NCBI GenBank assembly: GCA_002480565.1
Contig: DLCK01000052.1
Location: 49,272-113,271 of the forward strand
From: Phycisphaerales bacterium UBA7800
GTDB taxonomy: Bacteria; Planctomycetota; Phycisphaerae; Phycisphaerales; Phycisphaeraceae
Direction of reading: 5' to 3'
DNA: 64,000 nucleotides
The notes under the pieces were generated by a model. It was not told the DNA's origin. It did not search any database and was given only the letters and a program-made list of their open reading frames with translations. Of this stretch, positions 43,328-53,373 are shown piece after piece. Numbering within the stretch: position 1 is the first letter of the stretch; the number at the start of each line of letters is the position of its first letter. A program made the translations under genes and the position numbers.

Positions 43328-44731
43328 TTGAAATCTATCAACATATCCGCTCTGTTAGCGGGTTTACTTGTCATGATTTGTGGATGCCAAACACATCCGC
43401 TTGTTGATGTGTCCTCGTCAAGTCAGTTGCAGAGTCATGGTTCTGTTGCTCACAGTGATCCACCAGAATCAGCCCCGTATCAGTCAATTCTTGCACCTGC
43501 ACCAATCGGCCAACTTTCACTGGCAGACGTCCTGTCGTTAGCCGAGTTGCATAGCCCGCGTATGGCTGCATACGTAACGGACATACACATTGCTCAAGCC
43601 CAGAGCAGGCAGGCCAAACGCTGGTCGAATCCTGAACTGGAATTGGAGATGGAGAACATAGGAAGTTCGGGACGATTTTCTGGCATCGATTCGGCGGAGA
43701 CGACGTTAAGCCTGGCCCAGGTTGTCCCGTTGGGCCGTGATATCACCAAGCAGTATGAATTGGCTGATGTCCGTCGTCAGCAGGCTCAATGGATGTTTAA
43801 GGTTGAACGCCTTGAAGTGTTGCATGAAGCGACCGTGCGTTACATCACCACGTTGGTTGTAGATCGACGCCTGTCTCTTGCTCAGAGAGAGTTGCAGTGG
43901 AGTCATGCCATTGAGCAGTTAATCACCAGGCATGTTGAGGCGGGGGATGCATCACCTGTTGAGAAATCCCGAGTACTTGTGCCGGTTGTCATGGCAGAGG
44001 TTGCGGTCGAACGCGCCCGTCGTGAATGTGATACAGCTTCTCTTGCTTTGGCCTCACTTTGGGGGACTCGTCAGGTAAGTTTTAGTGGATTGACCGGTGC
44101 GTTGGAACAACTCTCCCCATTGCCTGAATCTGACACATTGGTTCATTTGATTAATACCAATCCGCAGGTGGCCCAATGGGCTGCACATATCAGCGAGTAT
44201 CAGGCACAGGCACAATTGTTCAAGGCTCAGGCGATGCCGGACATGACCGGACGTCTGGGGATCAAGCATCACAATGAAGATGATCAAATGGCATTGGTGA
44301 TTGGTATTTCTTTGCCGCTGCCGATTTTTGATCGACGTGAAGATGATGTCTTAGCTGCTCGTTTGGGGATGACCGGAGCACGCCAAAGACAACGCGATAC
44401 CCAGTTACGCCTGGAGAATATGCTCAGTCAATCCTACGCTCAATTGGCTGACTCACACGATTTGGCAACTGCCCTGCAACACCGTGCGATTCCCGCTGCG
44501 ACTGAGGCATACCAAGCGACACAGCAAAGTTTTAATCAAGGCAAATTACCGTTTCTGGATGTTCTGGACACCCAGCGAACCTTATTCGAATTGGAGCATC
44601 GTTACATCACGGCTCTGCAAGACTATCACCTTGCCGCTGCTCAAATCGAAGCATTGATCGGCAGTCGGCTTACTGATTTACCAATCTCTGAAAAACAACA
44701 GGAGAATCCTCATGAAATTTCTGAACAATGA
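43328..44731 (+). CDS. CzcC/TolC-type outer-membrane efflux lipoprotein
   Basis: 467 aa from TTG 43328; the frame is open from 43280, but LKSINISALLAGLLVMICGC-Q is a proper lipoprotein signal with GGGA upstream, so TTG 43328 is preferred (uncertain). The mature protein has the two repeats of long helices and the beta strands of the TolC family, with LSLADVLSLAELHSPRMAAY at its start. Outer-membrane channel of a tripartite heavy-metal exporter. It overlaps the adaptor gene by 20 bases. Confidence 0.88.
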   Translation: MKSINISALLAGLLVMICGCQTHPLVDVSSSSQLQSHGSVAHSDPPESAPYQSILAPAPIGQLSLADVLSLAELHSPRMAAYVTDIHIAQAQSRQAKRWSNPELELEMENIGSSGRFSGIDSAETTLSLAQVVPLGRDITKQYELADVRRQQAQWMFKVERLEVLHEATVRYITTLVVDRRLSLAQRELQWSHAIEQLITRHVEAGDASPVEKSRVLVPVVMAEVAVERARRECDTASLALASLWGTRQVSFSGLTGALEQLSPLPESDTLVHLINTNPQVAQWAAHISEYQAQAQLFKAQAMPDMTGRLGIKHHNEDDQMALVIGISLPLPIFDRREDDVLAARLGMTGARQRQRDTQLRLENMLSQSYAQLADSHDLATALQHRAIPAATEAYQATQQSFNQGKLPFLDVLDTQRTLFELEHRYITALQDYHLAAAQIEALIGSRLTDLPISEKQQENPHEISEQ

Positions 44732-46343
44732 AAAACCGTTGAATCTGTTTTCAATATTGAGTTTGTGCGTGCTGGTTTTGTCACTGGCTGGCTGTGGTGG
44801 TGAGGATGAACACGACCACGCGCAAGGTGACTCACACGCTGACGATCCCAATGCTGCTGCAATCATGGCTGCTCACAAGCATGAGAGTGCTAATGAAACC
44901 TGCTTCATGTGTGATCCAGCCAAGCGCGATAAAGGCCGACTCTGGTGTCGGGAACATGTGCGTTATGAAGACCGCTGCTGGTTGTGTCATCCTGAATTGG
45001 AAGAGAAGGATCGTCTGTACTGCAAGGGACATTTTCTTTACGAAGACGAATGTTTTCTCTGTCATCCCGAAATCCAAAAGAAGGATGGTTCAGCTTCTGA
45101 CACCACGACAACGAATGCCCAAGAGCTTGCCGTGAACGAACGTGGTCGCCAACAATCCAATACAACACAAAACGCACATGCCGGTGGCATATTCTGCAAT
45201 GAACACCAGGTCTACGAGATTGAATGTGCGATCTGCCAGCCGGACTTAGCAACTTCGCTCAAACCCGGTGGCAGTATGAAAATTCGCTTCGCTTCAATAA
45301 ATTCAGCTGACAAAGCAGGCGTCCGAACCGGTTTGCCACGTGCGACCCAAGCGACCCCGAGCATCGAAGCGCTTTGCCAAGTCCAGTACAACCACAACAC
45401 CATGGCCAAGGTTTCACCCCTGGCAGATGGCGTGATTCGCGCGGTGAAGTATGATGTCGGAGATAAGGTTCATGCCGGTGATGTGCTGGTGGAATTACAT
45501 TCCGCACAGGCGGCAACCACCAAGAGTCAATATCTCAGTGCCTTGGTTGAACGTGACATTCGCCAGCAAACCTTGGTACGCGAAAAACGTCTCTTTGATC
45601 AGAAAATCGCATCTGAAAAGAACTACATTGAAGCCCAGGCTTCACATCGTACCGCAGAATTGATGGCCAACAATCTCAGGCAACAACTGATCAATCTCGG
45701 CTACACCACAGAGGAAATTCAGCTTGTCGAGAAGAACCAGGATACTTCTGCGAATCTGGTCATTCGTGCGCCGTTTGAAGGCACGATTGTTCAGCGCAAC
45801 GCTGTGATAGGTGAAGCCAAAGCCATCGGCCAGTCGGTCTTTACCATTGCCGATCTGTCCACGCGTTGGTTGGTTCTGTCGGTCTCTTCACGTCACATCG
45901 CCCATGTCCAGAAGGGCAAGTCCATTATTGCCACTTTTGAGGAATTACCCGGTTTGATAGTCAAAGGAGAAATCACATGGGTGGATACGGCGGTCGACTC
46001 GCGAAGTAAAATGCTTCAAGCTCGCGCGTTGGTTGAAGATGATCTGCAACAGATTAAAACCGGACTGTTCGGCAAAGCCAATATCATCACCGGTTCGGAT
46101 CAACCCGTCACGCTGGTGCCTCGCGATTCGGTGCAGCGACATGAAGGTGCAAGCTTTGTCTTCGTGCACAATGAGCCGGATTTGTACTCCATTCGCCGTG
46201 TGGCTCTGGGGCAGACACGTGGGCAATCCGTTGAAATTCTCGATGGGGTGAGTGCCACCGATCCCGTCGTGACGGATGGCAGTTTTATTGTGATGTCTGA
46301 ATTTCTCAAGTCTCGCCTGGGTGCGGGTTGTACGGATCATTAA
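44712..46343 (+). CDS. CzcB-type membrane fusion protein with Cys/His repeat region
   Basis: 543 aa lipoprotein (lipobox SLAGC, Cys28). Residues 35-180 have a repeated motif C-x2-H-x2-Y-x3-C-x2-C at C79-C92, C104-C117 and C162-C175, plus a half unit at C64-C67, after an HD-rich stretch. This is a zinc-knuckle-like metal-binding region. From about 215 the normal adaptor follows: ADGVIRAVKYDVGDKVHAGDVLVELHS (lipoyl-like), helical hairpin (230-330) and beta-barrel with APFEGTIVQRNAVIGE. It links the outer-membrane channel to the pump; the repeats may catch the metal. The N-terminal part is far longer than in canonical CzcB. Confidence 0.88.
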   Translation: MKFLNNEKPLNLFSILSLCVLVLSLAGCGGEDEHDHAQGDSHADDPNAAAIMAAHKHESANETCFMCDPAKRDKGRLWCREHVRYEDRCWLCHPELEEKDRLYCKGHFLYEDECFLCHPEIQKKDGSASDTTTTNAQELAVNERGRQQSNTTQNAHAGGIFCNEHQVYEIECAICQPDLATSLKPGGSMKIRFASINSADKAGVRTGLPRATQATPSIEALCQVQYNHNTMAKVSPLADGVIRAVKYDVGDKVHAGDVLVELHSAQAATTKSQYLSALVERDIRQQTLVREKRLFDQKIASEKNYIEAQASHRTAELMANNLRQQLINLGYTTEEIQLVEKNQDTSANLVIRAPFEGTIVQRNAVIGEAKAIGQSVFTIADLSTRWLVLSVSSRHIAHVQKGKSIIATFEELPGLIVKGEITWVDTAVDSRSKMLQARALVEDDLQQIKTGLFGKANIITGSDQPVTLVPRDSVQRHEGASFVFVHNEPDLYSIRRVALGQTRGQSVEILDGVSATDPVVTDGSFIVMSEFLKSRLGAGCTDH

Positions 46344-46372
46344 TCCTTTGGCGATGCTTGGGATATTCTCAT

Positions 46373-49300
46373 ATGCTTGCAAAACTAGTTACATTTTCGT
46401 TGAATAATCGCTTGTTGGTTCTGATACTCACCGTGCTGTTATGTGCATTGGGGATATGGCGGTTAACCATGTTACCCGTGGATGCCTTCCCGGACACCAC
46501 GCCGGTGCAGGTGCAGATTAACACGGTTGCACCAGCACTGAATCCCGAAGAGATTGAGCTGCAGATCACGCTGCCGATTGAATTGTCCATTGGCGGTTTA
46601 CCCGGACTTGTCAATGTGCGTTCGGTCTCCAAGTTCGGTTTTTCTCAGGTGGTCGCCACCTTCGATGACGCAACGCAAATCACAGATGCGCGTCAATATG
46701 TCTTCGAACGAATCAATGCGGTGGAACTTCCAGAGGGGATTGACCGCCCACAGCTTGGCCCCATTGCCACTGGTCTTGGTGAGATTTTTCACTATGTCGT
46801 GCGCTCGGATGATCCCACGCGGACACTTGAAGAACTTCGGACCCTCCATGATTGGGTGATCAAACCCGAATTGCGAAAAGTCTCCGGCGTGGCGGAAGTC
46901 AACGCATGGGGCGGGCACGTCAAGCAGTATCACATCATTCTCGATCCGCAGGCCTTACTCAAATTCGATATGACCATGGATGATGTCTTTGATGCCATCG
47001 GACGTAACAACACCAATGTCGGCGGCGGCTTGATCACGCGCAGTGGCGTCTCGCAAATGGTGCACGGTATCGGGCGCGTAACCAACATTGAGCAAATCGA
47101 AAACATCGTCATTGATGCATACGATGGCAACCCTATTCACGTTCACGATATCGCCCAGGAAGTCCGTATTGACCATGAAATCCGACGTGGTGCGGTCACC
47201 GCCAACGGACAGGGGGAAGTCGTACTCGGCCTGGCGTTTATGCTTATGGGTGAGAATGGCAAGATTGTCACCGAGAATCTTAAAGGTCAATTAGAGCAGG
47301 TCAAATCTGCGTTGCCTGATGATGTCATCGTTGAAGTGCTCTACGACCGGACCGAGTTGACGTCCGCTGTGATTCAAACAGTGGAACACAATCTGCTGCT
47401 GGGGGCAGTGCTGGTCATCGTGGTGCTCTTTGTCCTGCTGGGCAATATCCGTGCAGGATTACTTGTTGCTTTGGTGATCCCATTGACGATGCTCATGGCC
47501 GTGCTTGGCATGTACGAGTTTGCCATTGCTGCAAGCTTGCTGAGTCTGGGGGCCATCGACTTTGGCATCATCATCGATGGTTCGGTGGTGATGACCGAAG
47601 CGAACCTGCGCAACCTGGCCAAGCGTTCACGTGAGCTGGGACGCAAACTCACTGCCAAAGAACGCATGGATATCATCATCCAATCAGGCAGGCAGGTGGC
47701 AAGACCCATCGGCTTTGGGATTGGCATTATTCTCATCGTCTTCCTGCCGGTCCTTACGTTGCAGGGCATTGAAGGCAAGATGTTCAAGCCCATGGCATGG
47801 ACGTTTATCTTCGCATTACTCGGCGCGTTACTCATTGCCCTGACACTTTCGCCGGTCCTTGGATACTATTTTCTGCCACGCAAACACAAAGCTAAAGAAG
47901 GTCTCTTGGATCGCATGGTGACCGGGTTTTACAGCATGCTTTTGAACCTGGTGATCAAGATACGCTGGCTTGTATTGCTAGGCGTTGTCGGGGTATTGAT
48001 CTTAACCGGCATGCAGGCTACCAAACTCGGCGGTGAGTTTTTACCACGCTTAAGCGAAGGCGCACTGGTTGCCAACACCATCCGTCTAGCTGGTATCTCC
48101 ATAGATCAGTCAGTTGCATGGAACACACGAATTGAAGCGTTGCTCAAAGACGCATTCCCCGATGAAATCCGTCACGTCTGGAGTCGCATCGGCACCGCCG
48201 AAGTTGCTACCGATCCTATGGGGACCGAATTGACGGACATCTTTATGTCGCTCAAACCCCGTGAGCAGTGGACCAAGGCCCAAAGCCAGAGGGAGTTGGT
48301 GGCCAAGATGCAGGCTGTGCTTGCGGACATGCCGGGACTGAACATGGTCTTTACGCAGCCCATTGAGATGCGTCTGAATGAAATGGTATCAGGCATTCGC
48401 ACCGATATCGGCATCAAGATTTATGGTGACGATTTCGACGAATTGGTTCGCATCAGTGATGACATTCAACGCGTGCTATTACAAGTGAACGGCGCGTCGG
48501 ATATTGCAGTTGATCAACTCACCGGCCAACCCATGCTCCAGATTCGTGTAGACCAGCAAGCCATTGCACGGCATGGTGTCCCCGCACGGCATGTCCTTGA
48601 ATTTGTCGAAGCAGTCGGTGGGCATCATGTCGGTGAAGTCTTTGAAGGACAACGCCACTTTGAATTGGTCGTTCGTTTGCCTGATAGTCACCGCAGTGAT
48701 CCAGAGGTCTTGGCAGATACGCTTGTCCCTACACAAATCGGTCAACGTCTGCCATTGCGGTCATTGGCAGATATTCAACACACCGAAGGATTGGCAACCA
48801 TCAATCGTGAATGGGGCCGACGCCTCATCCGCGTGCAATGCAATGTGGCAGGTCGGGATGTCACTTCGTTTATCCATGAAGCACAGAAAAAAATCCACGA
48901 GCAGGTTGCGTTACCCGAAGGTTATGTTCTGGAATGGGGCGGCCAATTTGAAAATTTACAACGAGCGCAAAATCGTTTGTTGCTAGTTGTTCCTGCGACG
49001 TTGCTATTGGTGTTTTTGCTGTTGTATTTCAGTATGAAGAATCTGCGTGATGTCTTACTGATCTACACGGGGATTCCCTTTGCCTTGATTGGTGGCGTGT
49101 ATGCCTTGTGGTGGCGTGGCTATCCGTTTAGTGTCAGTGCTGCAGTTGGTTTTATCGCGCTATCGGGTATTGCGGTGCTTAATGGTCAGATCATGGTGAC
49201 TGCAATTCGTGATTACCTTCAGGAAAAGCAATCCGTGAGTGAGGCCGTTGGCAATGCCGCCAGGCAGCGTTTGCGCCCGGTGCTGGCAACCGCGGTGACC

Positions 49301-49465
49301 GATGCGGTCGGCTTTTTGCCGATGGCCATTTCAACCGGCGTCGGTGCCGAAGTTCAGCAGCCTTTGGCCACCGTGGTCATTGGTGGTGTGGTGACATCAA
49401 CAGTACTTACCTTATTTGTTTTGCCCATGTTGTTTTTGATGTGTTCAGCTAACTCTGATCAATAA
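46373..49465 (+). CDS. CzcA/CusA-type heavy-metal RND pump
   Basis: 1030 aa from ATG 46373 (open from 46328). Twelve membrane segments in the RND layout, with SLGAIDFGIIIDGSVVMTEANLR (TM4) having the paired acidic residues of the HME group, and a second-half TM10-12 region SVSAAVGFIALSGIAVLNGQ. LPVDAFPDTTPVQVQI and GLPGLVNVRSVSKFGFSQV fit the family. Substrate (Co/Zn/Cd or Cu/Ag) cannot be decided; no Met-rich path was noticed. Last gene of the operon. Confidence 0.93.
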   Translation: MLAKLVTFSLNNRLLVLILTVLLCALGIWRLTMLPVDAFPDTTPVQVQINTVAPALNPEEIELQITLPIELSIGGLPGLVNVRSVSKFGFSQVVATFDDATQITDARQYVFERINAVELPEGIDRPQLGPIATGLGEIFHYVVRSDDPTRTLEELRTLHDWVIKPELRKVSGVAEVNAWGGHVKQYHIILDPQALLKFDMTMDDVFDAIGRNNTNVGGGLITRSGVSQMVHGIGRVTNIEQIENIVIDAYDGNPIHVHDIAQEVRIDHEIRRGAVTANGQGEVVLGLAFMLMGENGKIVTENLKGQLEQVKSALPDDVIVEVLYDRTELTSAVIQTVEHNLLLGAVLVIVVLFVLLGNIRAGLLVALVIPLTMLMAVLGMYEFAIAASLLSLGAIDFGIIIDGSVVMTEANLRNLAKRSRELGRKLTAKERMDIIIQSGRQVARPIGFGIGIILIVFLPVLTLQGIEGKMFKPMAWTFIFALLGALLIALTLSPVLGYYFLPRKHKAKEGLLDRMVTGFYSMLLNLVIKIRWLVLLGVVGVLILTGMQATKLGGEFLPRLSEGALVANTIRLAGISIDQSVAWNTRIEALLKDAFPDEIRHVWSRIGTAEVATDPMGTELTDIFMSLKPREQWTKAQSQRELVAKMQAVLADMPGLNMVFTQPIEMRLNEMVSGIRTDIGIKIYGDDFDELVRISDDIQRVLLQVNGASDIAVDQLTGQPMLQIRVDQQAIARHGVPARHVLEFVEAVGGHHVGEVFEGQRHFELVVRLPDSHRSDPEVLADTLVPTQIGQRLPLRSLADIQHTEGLATINREWGRRLIRVQCNVAGRDVTSFIHEAQKKIHEQVALPEGYVLEWGGQFENLQRAQNRLLLVVPATLLLVFLLLYFSMKNLRDVLLIYTGIPFALIGGVYALWWRGYPFSVSAAVGFIALSGIAVLNGQIMVTAIRDYLQEKQSVSEAVGNAARQRLRPVLATAVTDAVGFLPMAISTGVGAEVQQPLATVVIGGVVTSTVLTLFVLPMLFLMCSANSDQ

Positions 49466-49654
49466 GGTTCAAACTTAATCTCTCAATGATTTTTAGTGAT
49501 GTTGATTGTTTTCAGACGAGATATGAAAAAATAATCTGGATTTGGCAGTATGGCCTCAAAGTTCAAGCTGAAAATCAATCAATAGGCTAAGGATTCCGCT
49601 AAGGATCCAGAGCTAATGTTCTGTTTGTGTCAATCGCTCAATAGACGGTCGCGC

Positions 49655-49819
49655 ATGCCAATACCGCAAATTCCCGTTGTCTGTATTACATGCGGCAAAA
49701 CGCGAGTGTCTGAACCTCGACTGTCCATCATTTGAATGGATAGAAAAGCTAATCCGTCTCGATCCCTACATTACAGGTGCAAAAATTGTGCGCGATTGGG
49801 TAAGTCAACCGGGTGGTGA
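49655..49819 (+). pseudogene. Interrupted zinc-ribbon-like small protein
   Basis: MPIPQIPVVCITCGKTRVSE... runs 26 codons to TGA 49733, and the same frame resumes with MDRKANPSRSLHYRCKNCAR and ends at TGA 49817. Together they give C-x2-C ... C-x2-C, a zinc-ribbon layout in 54 residues, split by one stop codon. It could be a decayed gene, a sequencing error, or two short ORFs. Flanks (49466-49654 and 49820-50104) hold nothing I can identify. Confidence 0.4.
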
Positions 49820-50104
49820 GTCGACATTAAGCAAGGCGTCAACAGGTCGCTGGCTGGGCAACGCAAAGGCTCGACAGTGGCCACGAATTAACCCGTCGAA
49901 AAGTCAAGTATTGGTTTGGTGGTTACATCTGGGCCATTGAACAACGGTTTGACCAAGTGTTGTTACCAAGGCCCGTGAAATTTGGACCGGGTGGCCCGAT
50001 GACTGCACGCCTGATTTTGGATTTGTCCCATGCATGGACACAGGATTGTGCAGAGTTATCGGGTATGTAACCTGCCAGGGTTGTCCTGACTTTCATATGG
50101 CGCA

Positions 50105-50135
50105 CAAAAAAAGCCAATCCTTTCGGACTGGCTTT
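50105..50135 (-). terminator. Terminator of tRNA-Pro
   Basis: Minus strand AAGCCAGTCC-GAAA-GGATTGGCTT followed by TTTTT. GAAA tetraloop; one G-U pair. Confidence 0.92.
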
Positions 50136-50144
50136 CGTTTCAAA

Positions 50145-50218
50145 TCGGGGCGACAGGATTTGAACCTGCGACCTCCACACCCCCAGTATGGCGCGCTACC
50201 AAGCTGCGCTACGCCCCG
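50145..50218 (-). tRNA. tRNA-Pro (GGG)
   Basis: 74 bases on the minus strand. Acceptor CGGGGCG/CGCCCCG, D-arm with GCGCAGCTTGGTAGCGC, anticodon stem CCATA/TGTGG (one G-U) with loop CTGGGGG (anticodon GGG), T-arm GCAGG-TTCAAAT-CCTGT. Encoded CCA is absent; discriminator A. Confidence 0.92.
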
Positions 50219-50417
50219 CGATTTGAGCCCAGAATCTTACCATTACTAAAGCCTGTCTGCAAATCCCAAATCGGTATTGCTTGAAGTTTGGGCGATATGG
50301 ACTACCATTTGTGACTGTCCCGTGACCGATAAGTCGACTCCGAATCGTGCCGGCCATGGGATCATGCTGTCAACCGCCTGACAGTGTGGGACTTAGGATG
50401 TAAAGTGAGATTAGCCC

Positions 50418-51533
50418 ATGGGCGTACCTGTATCCCAGATGTGGACCGTTGCCACCTACGTGCTCAAGCAGAAACTCGCGCGGCGTAAGCGATACCCGCT
50501 GGTGTTGATGCTTGAACCGTTGTTCCGTTGCAACCTGGCTTGCGCGGGCTGTGGGAAGGTGCAGTATCCGGCCCATATCCTCAAAAAGCATCTGACCCCC
50601 GAGCAGTGCTTTGCAGCAGTCGATGAATGTGGCACGCCGATGGTCTCGATCCCCGGTGGTGAGCCACTGCTACATCCGGACATCAAGGAAATTGTGGACG
50701 GCCTGGTCGCTCGCAAAAAATATGTCTACCTTTGCACCAATGCCATCCTCCTGAAGCAGAACCTCGACAAGTTTACGCCCAGCAAGTATCTGACTTTCTC
50801 CATCCACATGGACGGCGAAAAGGATCACCACGACTTTGCAGTCTGTAAGGAAGGCGTCTACGACGTGGCGGCTGAAGCGATCAAGTTGACAGTTGAACGT
50901 GGCTTTCGTGTGACAACCAATACGACTCTCTTTGAAGGTGCAGACCCCAACTCCGTCCGCCGATTCTTTGATGACATGATGGATCTTGGTGTCGAAGGCA
51001 TGATGGTCTCACCGGGCTATGCTTATCCCAAAGCGCCCGATCAGAAAAGCTTCATGACCGAACGCAAGAAAACCACTGACATGATGGATTTGGTCTTCTC
51101 CAATCGCAAGAAGCGTTGGCTGTTTAACCAGTCGCCATTGTTCCTTGAATACCTCATGGGCAAGCGAGACTTCAACTGCACGCCCTGGGGCAACCCGACC
51201 TACAACCTTTTTGGTTGGCAGAAGCCTTGCTACCTGCTGCAGGAAGGTTACGTGGACACATTCAACGAACTGATGAACGAGACGGATTGGGATACCTACG
51301 GTCGGGCGTCGGGCAATCCTGCCTGCCAGCAGTGCATGGTTCACTGTGGCCATGAACCCACCGCAGTCGATCTGACCTTCAGCACCTTCGGCGGGATGTG
51401 GGGCACGGTCAAAGCCATGCTCTTTAACCGCTACGCCAATCCTGCTGCCCAACAGCAACTTGACGACATCCAAAAGCAGGTCGACAAAGACAAGAGCATC
51501 TCGCTGCCCATCGTGGAGTCCGGCGCTGCGTAA
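50418..51533 (+). CDS. hpnH: HpnH, adenosyl hopene synthase (radical SAM)
   Basis: 371 aa. Radical SAM cluster RCNLACAGC (C38, C42, C45), IPGGEPLLHPDI, then the HpnH-specific C-terminal (DUF3463-type) region: CTPWGNPTYNLFGWQKPCYL, ETDWDTYG and CQQCMVHCGHEPTAV with extra cysteines. The enzyme adds the adenosyl group to hopene (diploptene) to start the C35 hopanoid side chain. No squalene-hopene cyclase or other hpn gene is in the window; an hpnH apart from its pathway is common in some genomes. Confidence 0.95.
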   Translation: MGVPVSQMWTVATYVLKQKLARRKRYPLVLMLEPLFRCNLACAGCGKVQYPAHILKKHLTPEQCFAAVDECGTPMVSIPGGEPLLHPDIKEIVDGLVARKKYVYLCTNAILLKQNLDKFTPSKYLTFSIHMDGEKDHHDFAVCKEGVYDVAAEAIKLTVERGFRVTTNTTLFEGADPNSVRRFFDDMMDLGVEGMMVSPGYAYPKAPDQKSFMTERKKTTDMMDLVFSNRKKRWLFNQSPLFLEYLMGKRDFNCTPWGNPTYNLFGWQKPCYLLQEGYVDTFNELMNETDWDTYGRASGNPACQQCMVHCGHEPTAVDLTFSTFGGMWGTVKAMLFNRYANPAAQQQLDDIQKQVDKDKSISLPIVESGAA

Positions 51534-51594
51534 TTTTCGTGGATATCATCTCTGATTGTTTGAGGCATGTTTGAACTGACATGCTGTTATTGTC

Positions 51595-51697
51595 TTCACC
51601 ACAGAGTCACAGAGGCTCAGAGGAAGACAAAAAACATTGTGTCAGCTCACAACTTTTCCGGCTCTGTGTCTCTGTGCCTCTGTGCCTCTGTGGTGAA
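51595..51697. repeat. Dispersed inverted repeat, copy 1
   Basis: TTCACCACAGAG...CTCAGAGG on the left pairs with CTCTGTGT...CTCTGTGGTGAA on the right around an unrelated centre. Same element as at 62154-62247. Sits in the 268-base gap between hpnH and ppx. Confidence 0.85.
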
Positions 51698-51801
51698 AGC
51701 CATAGCTGCTCATCGTGGATCACGAGATGGGAAACATCTGATCTTTCCAAACCTGCTACCATACGCCTGTCATCTTGTATCTGACATAAGGGCGTTTTCA
51801 C

Positions 51802-53373
51802 ATGGCAGACTCCGCAGCTAAAACAGTTGCATTCCTCGACATCGGCACCAACTCGATGCGCATGTTACTCACACGCATTGAAGCAGACGGTTCCTACGTC
51901 ACACTCACCGACCAGAAGGAATCCATCCGATTAGGCGAAGGTGAATTTCAGGCTGGACGCATTACTGAAGAAGCGATCCAACGTGCCTTGACCGTCGGGC
52001 ACCAGTTTGTCGAGATGGCCAAGACACTCGGTGCTACGGAGTTTCATGCTGTCGCAACGTCCGCCACACGTGAAGCGTCCAACCGGGATGAACTCGTGGA
52101 TCGCTTTCAGGAAAAACTCGGCATCGACATCCACGTCATCTCCGGCATGGAGGAAGCGCGACTCATTTACATGGGCGTGATCAGCGAAGCCAAACTCGAC
52201 AACGATGACAATGCACTACTCATCGACATCGGTGGCGGTTCTACGGAAATGATCATTGGTAATCCCAAAAAACATCTGTTCATGCACTCGGTGAAAGTCG
52301 GTGCCATCCGCATTACCAATCAATACTGCAACCCCGGCGACACTGGCCCGGTCAAACTTGCAGACTACGAAAAAATCAAAGCAGGTGTCCGCAATGAAGC
52401 CATCCGCACACTTTCGAAACTCAAACAGTTTCCCTTTGTCCGAGTCATCGGTTCATCGGGGACCATCCAAGTGCTTGCGGAATTAGCTCATCGTCTGAAT
52501 TCCGATCAACCGATGGGCAAAGATGATCGTGTGACTGCAGATCAGATTCGCAAAGGTATCCGGCAAATTTTGGCACTGAGTCTCGAAGAGCGGGTTAAAC
52601 TTCCCGTGCTTAATGCTCGCCGTGCGGACATCATCATTGGTGGGGCAGCGATCCTTGAAACCATTCTCGATGAAATTGGTGATGTTCCAATCAGCATTTC
52701 TGATCGGGGACTGCGTGACGGTTTGCTTGTTGATTACCTGCATGGTTTGGATGCCAAGCTCAGCGAGGAAGATCACAATTACCGGCGTGATTCGGTGCGT
52801 CGGCTTGGGCGGTTATGTCGCTTTAATGAGGACCATGCCAACCACATCACGCAGTTGTCATTGCAGCTGTTTGACTCAGCGTTTGATGCCAAGATTCACG
52901 GGCTTGCAGACTGGCCACGCGAGTTACTCGAACATGCAGCGATGCTCCACGACATTGGCAAGTTCATTTCCTACAACGGCCACGGTGCTCATGCTCGTTA
53001 CATCATTCGCAATGCCGAGCTGTTGGGTTTTGATGATCATGAAGTGGAACTCATTGCCACCATCGCCCGGTTTCACAAAAAGCCATACCCCAAAAAAACC
53101 AGGCATCCGGAGTATGCAGCATTGAGTAAACCGCATCGGAAAATCGTCAAGGTGTTATGCACACTGTTGCGATTGGCTGAAAGTCTGGATCGAACGCATA
53201 AGGCATTGGTGACGGACTTGAAGTTCAAGGCCAAGGGTAAACGCAAGGCGTTTCTTACGGTGTCGACAACGGATGCCTGCCCATTGGAAGAGATCGCCAT
53301 CAATACGCAGATAAAAGCGTTCGCCAAGACGTTTAAGCGAGAGTTGTCCGTTTGTTTTGAATCAGCCAGTTGA
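51802..53373 (+). CDS. ppx: Exopolyphosphatase/pppGpp phosphohydrolase (Ppx/GppA)
   Basis: 523 aa. N-terminal ASKHA fold: FLDIGTNSMRMLL, ATSATREASNRDE, SGMEEARLIYMGV, DIGGGSTEMII, GSSGTIQVLAEL. C-terminal HD-like domain with AAMLHDIGKFISYNGHGAHARY. Degrades polyphosphate and/or (p)ppGpp. The last bases overlap the end of the convergent protease-like gene by 12. Confidence 0.94.
   Translation: MADSAAKTVAFLDIGTNSMRMLLTRIEADGSYVTLTDQKESIRLGEGEFQAGRITEEAIQRALTVGHQFVEMAKTLGATEFHAVATSATREASNRDELVDRFQEKLGIDIHVISGMEEARLIYMGVISEAKLDNDDNALLIDIGGGSTEMIIGNPKKHLFMHSVKVGAIRITNQYCNPGDTGPVKLADYEKIKAGVRNEAIRTLSKLKQFPFVRVIGSSGTIQVLAELAHRLNSDQPMGKDDRVTADQIRKGIRQILALSLEERVKLPVLNARRADIIIGGAAILETILDEIGDVPISISDRGLRDGLLVDYLHGLDAKLSEEDHNYRRDSVRRLGRLCRFNEDHANHITQLSLQLFDSAFDAKIHGLADWPRELLEHAAMLHDIGKFISYNGHGAHARYIIRNAELLGFDDHEVELIATIARFHKKPYPKKTRHPEYAALSKPHRKIVKVLCTLLRLAESLDRTHKALVTDLKFKAKGKRKAFLTVSTTDACPLEEIAINTQIKAFAKTFKRELSVCFESAS

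Noticed and set aside
49677..49940. 87-codon frame after the metal operon
   Set aside because: It is in another frame of the split zinc-ribbon sequence; the C-x2-C/C-x2-C reading is more protein-like.
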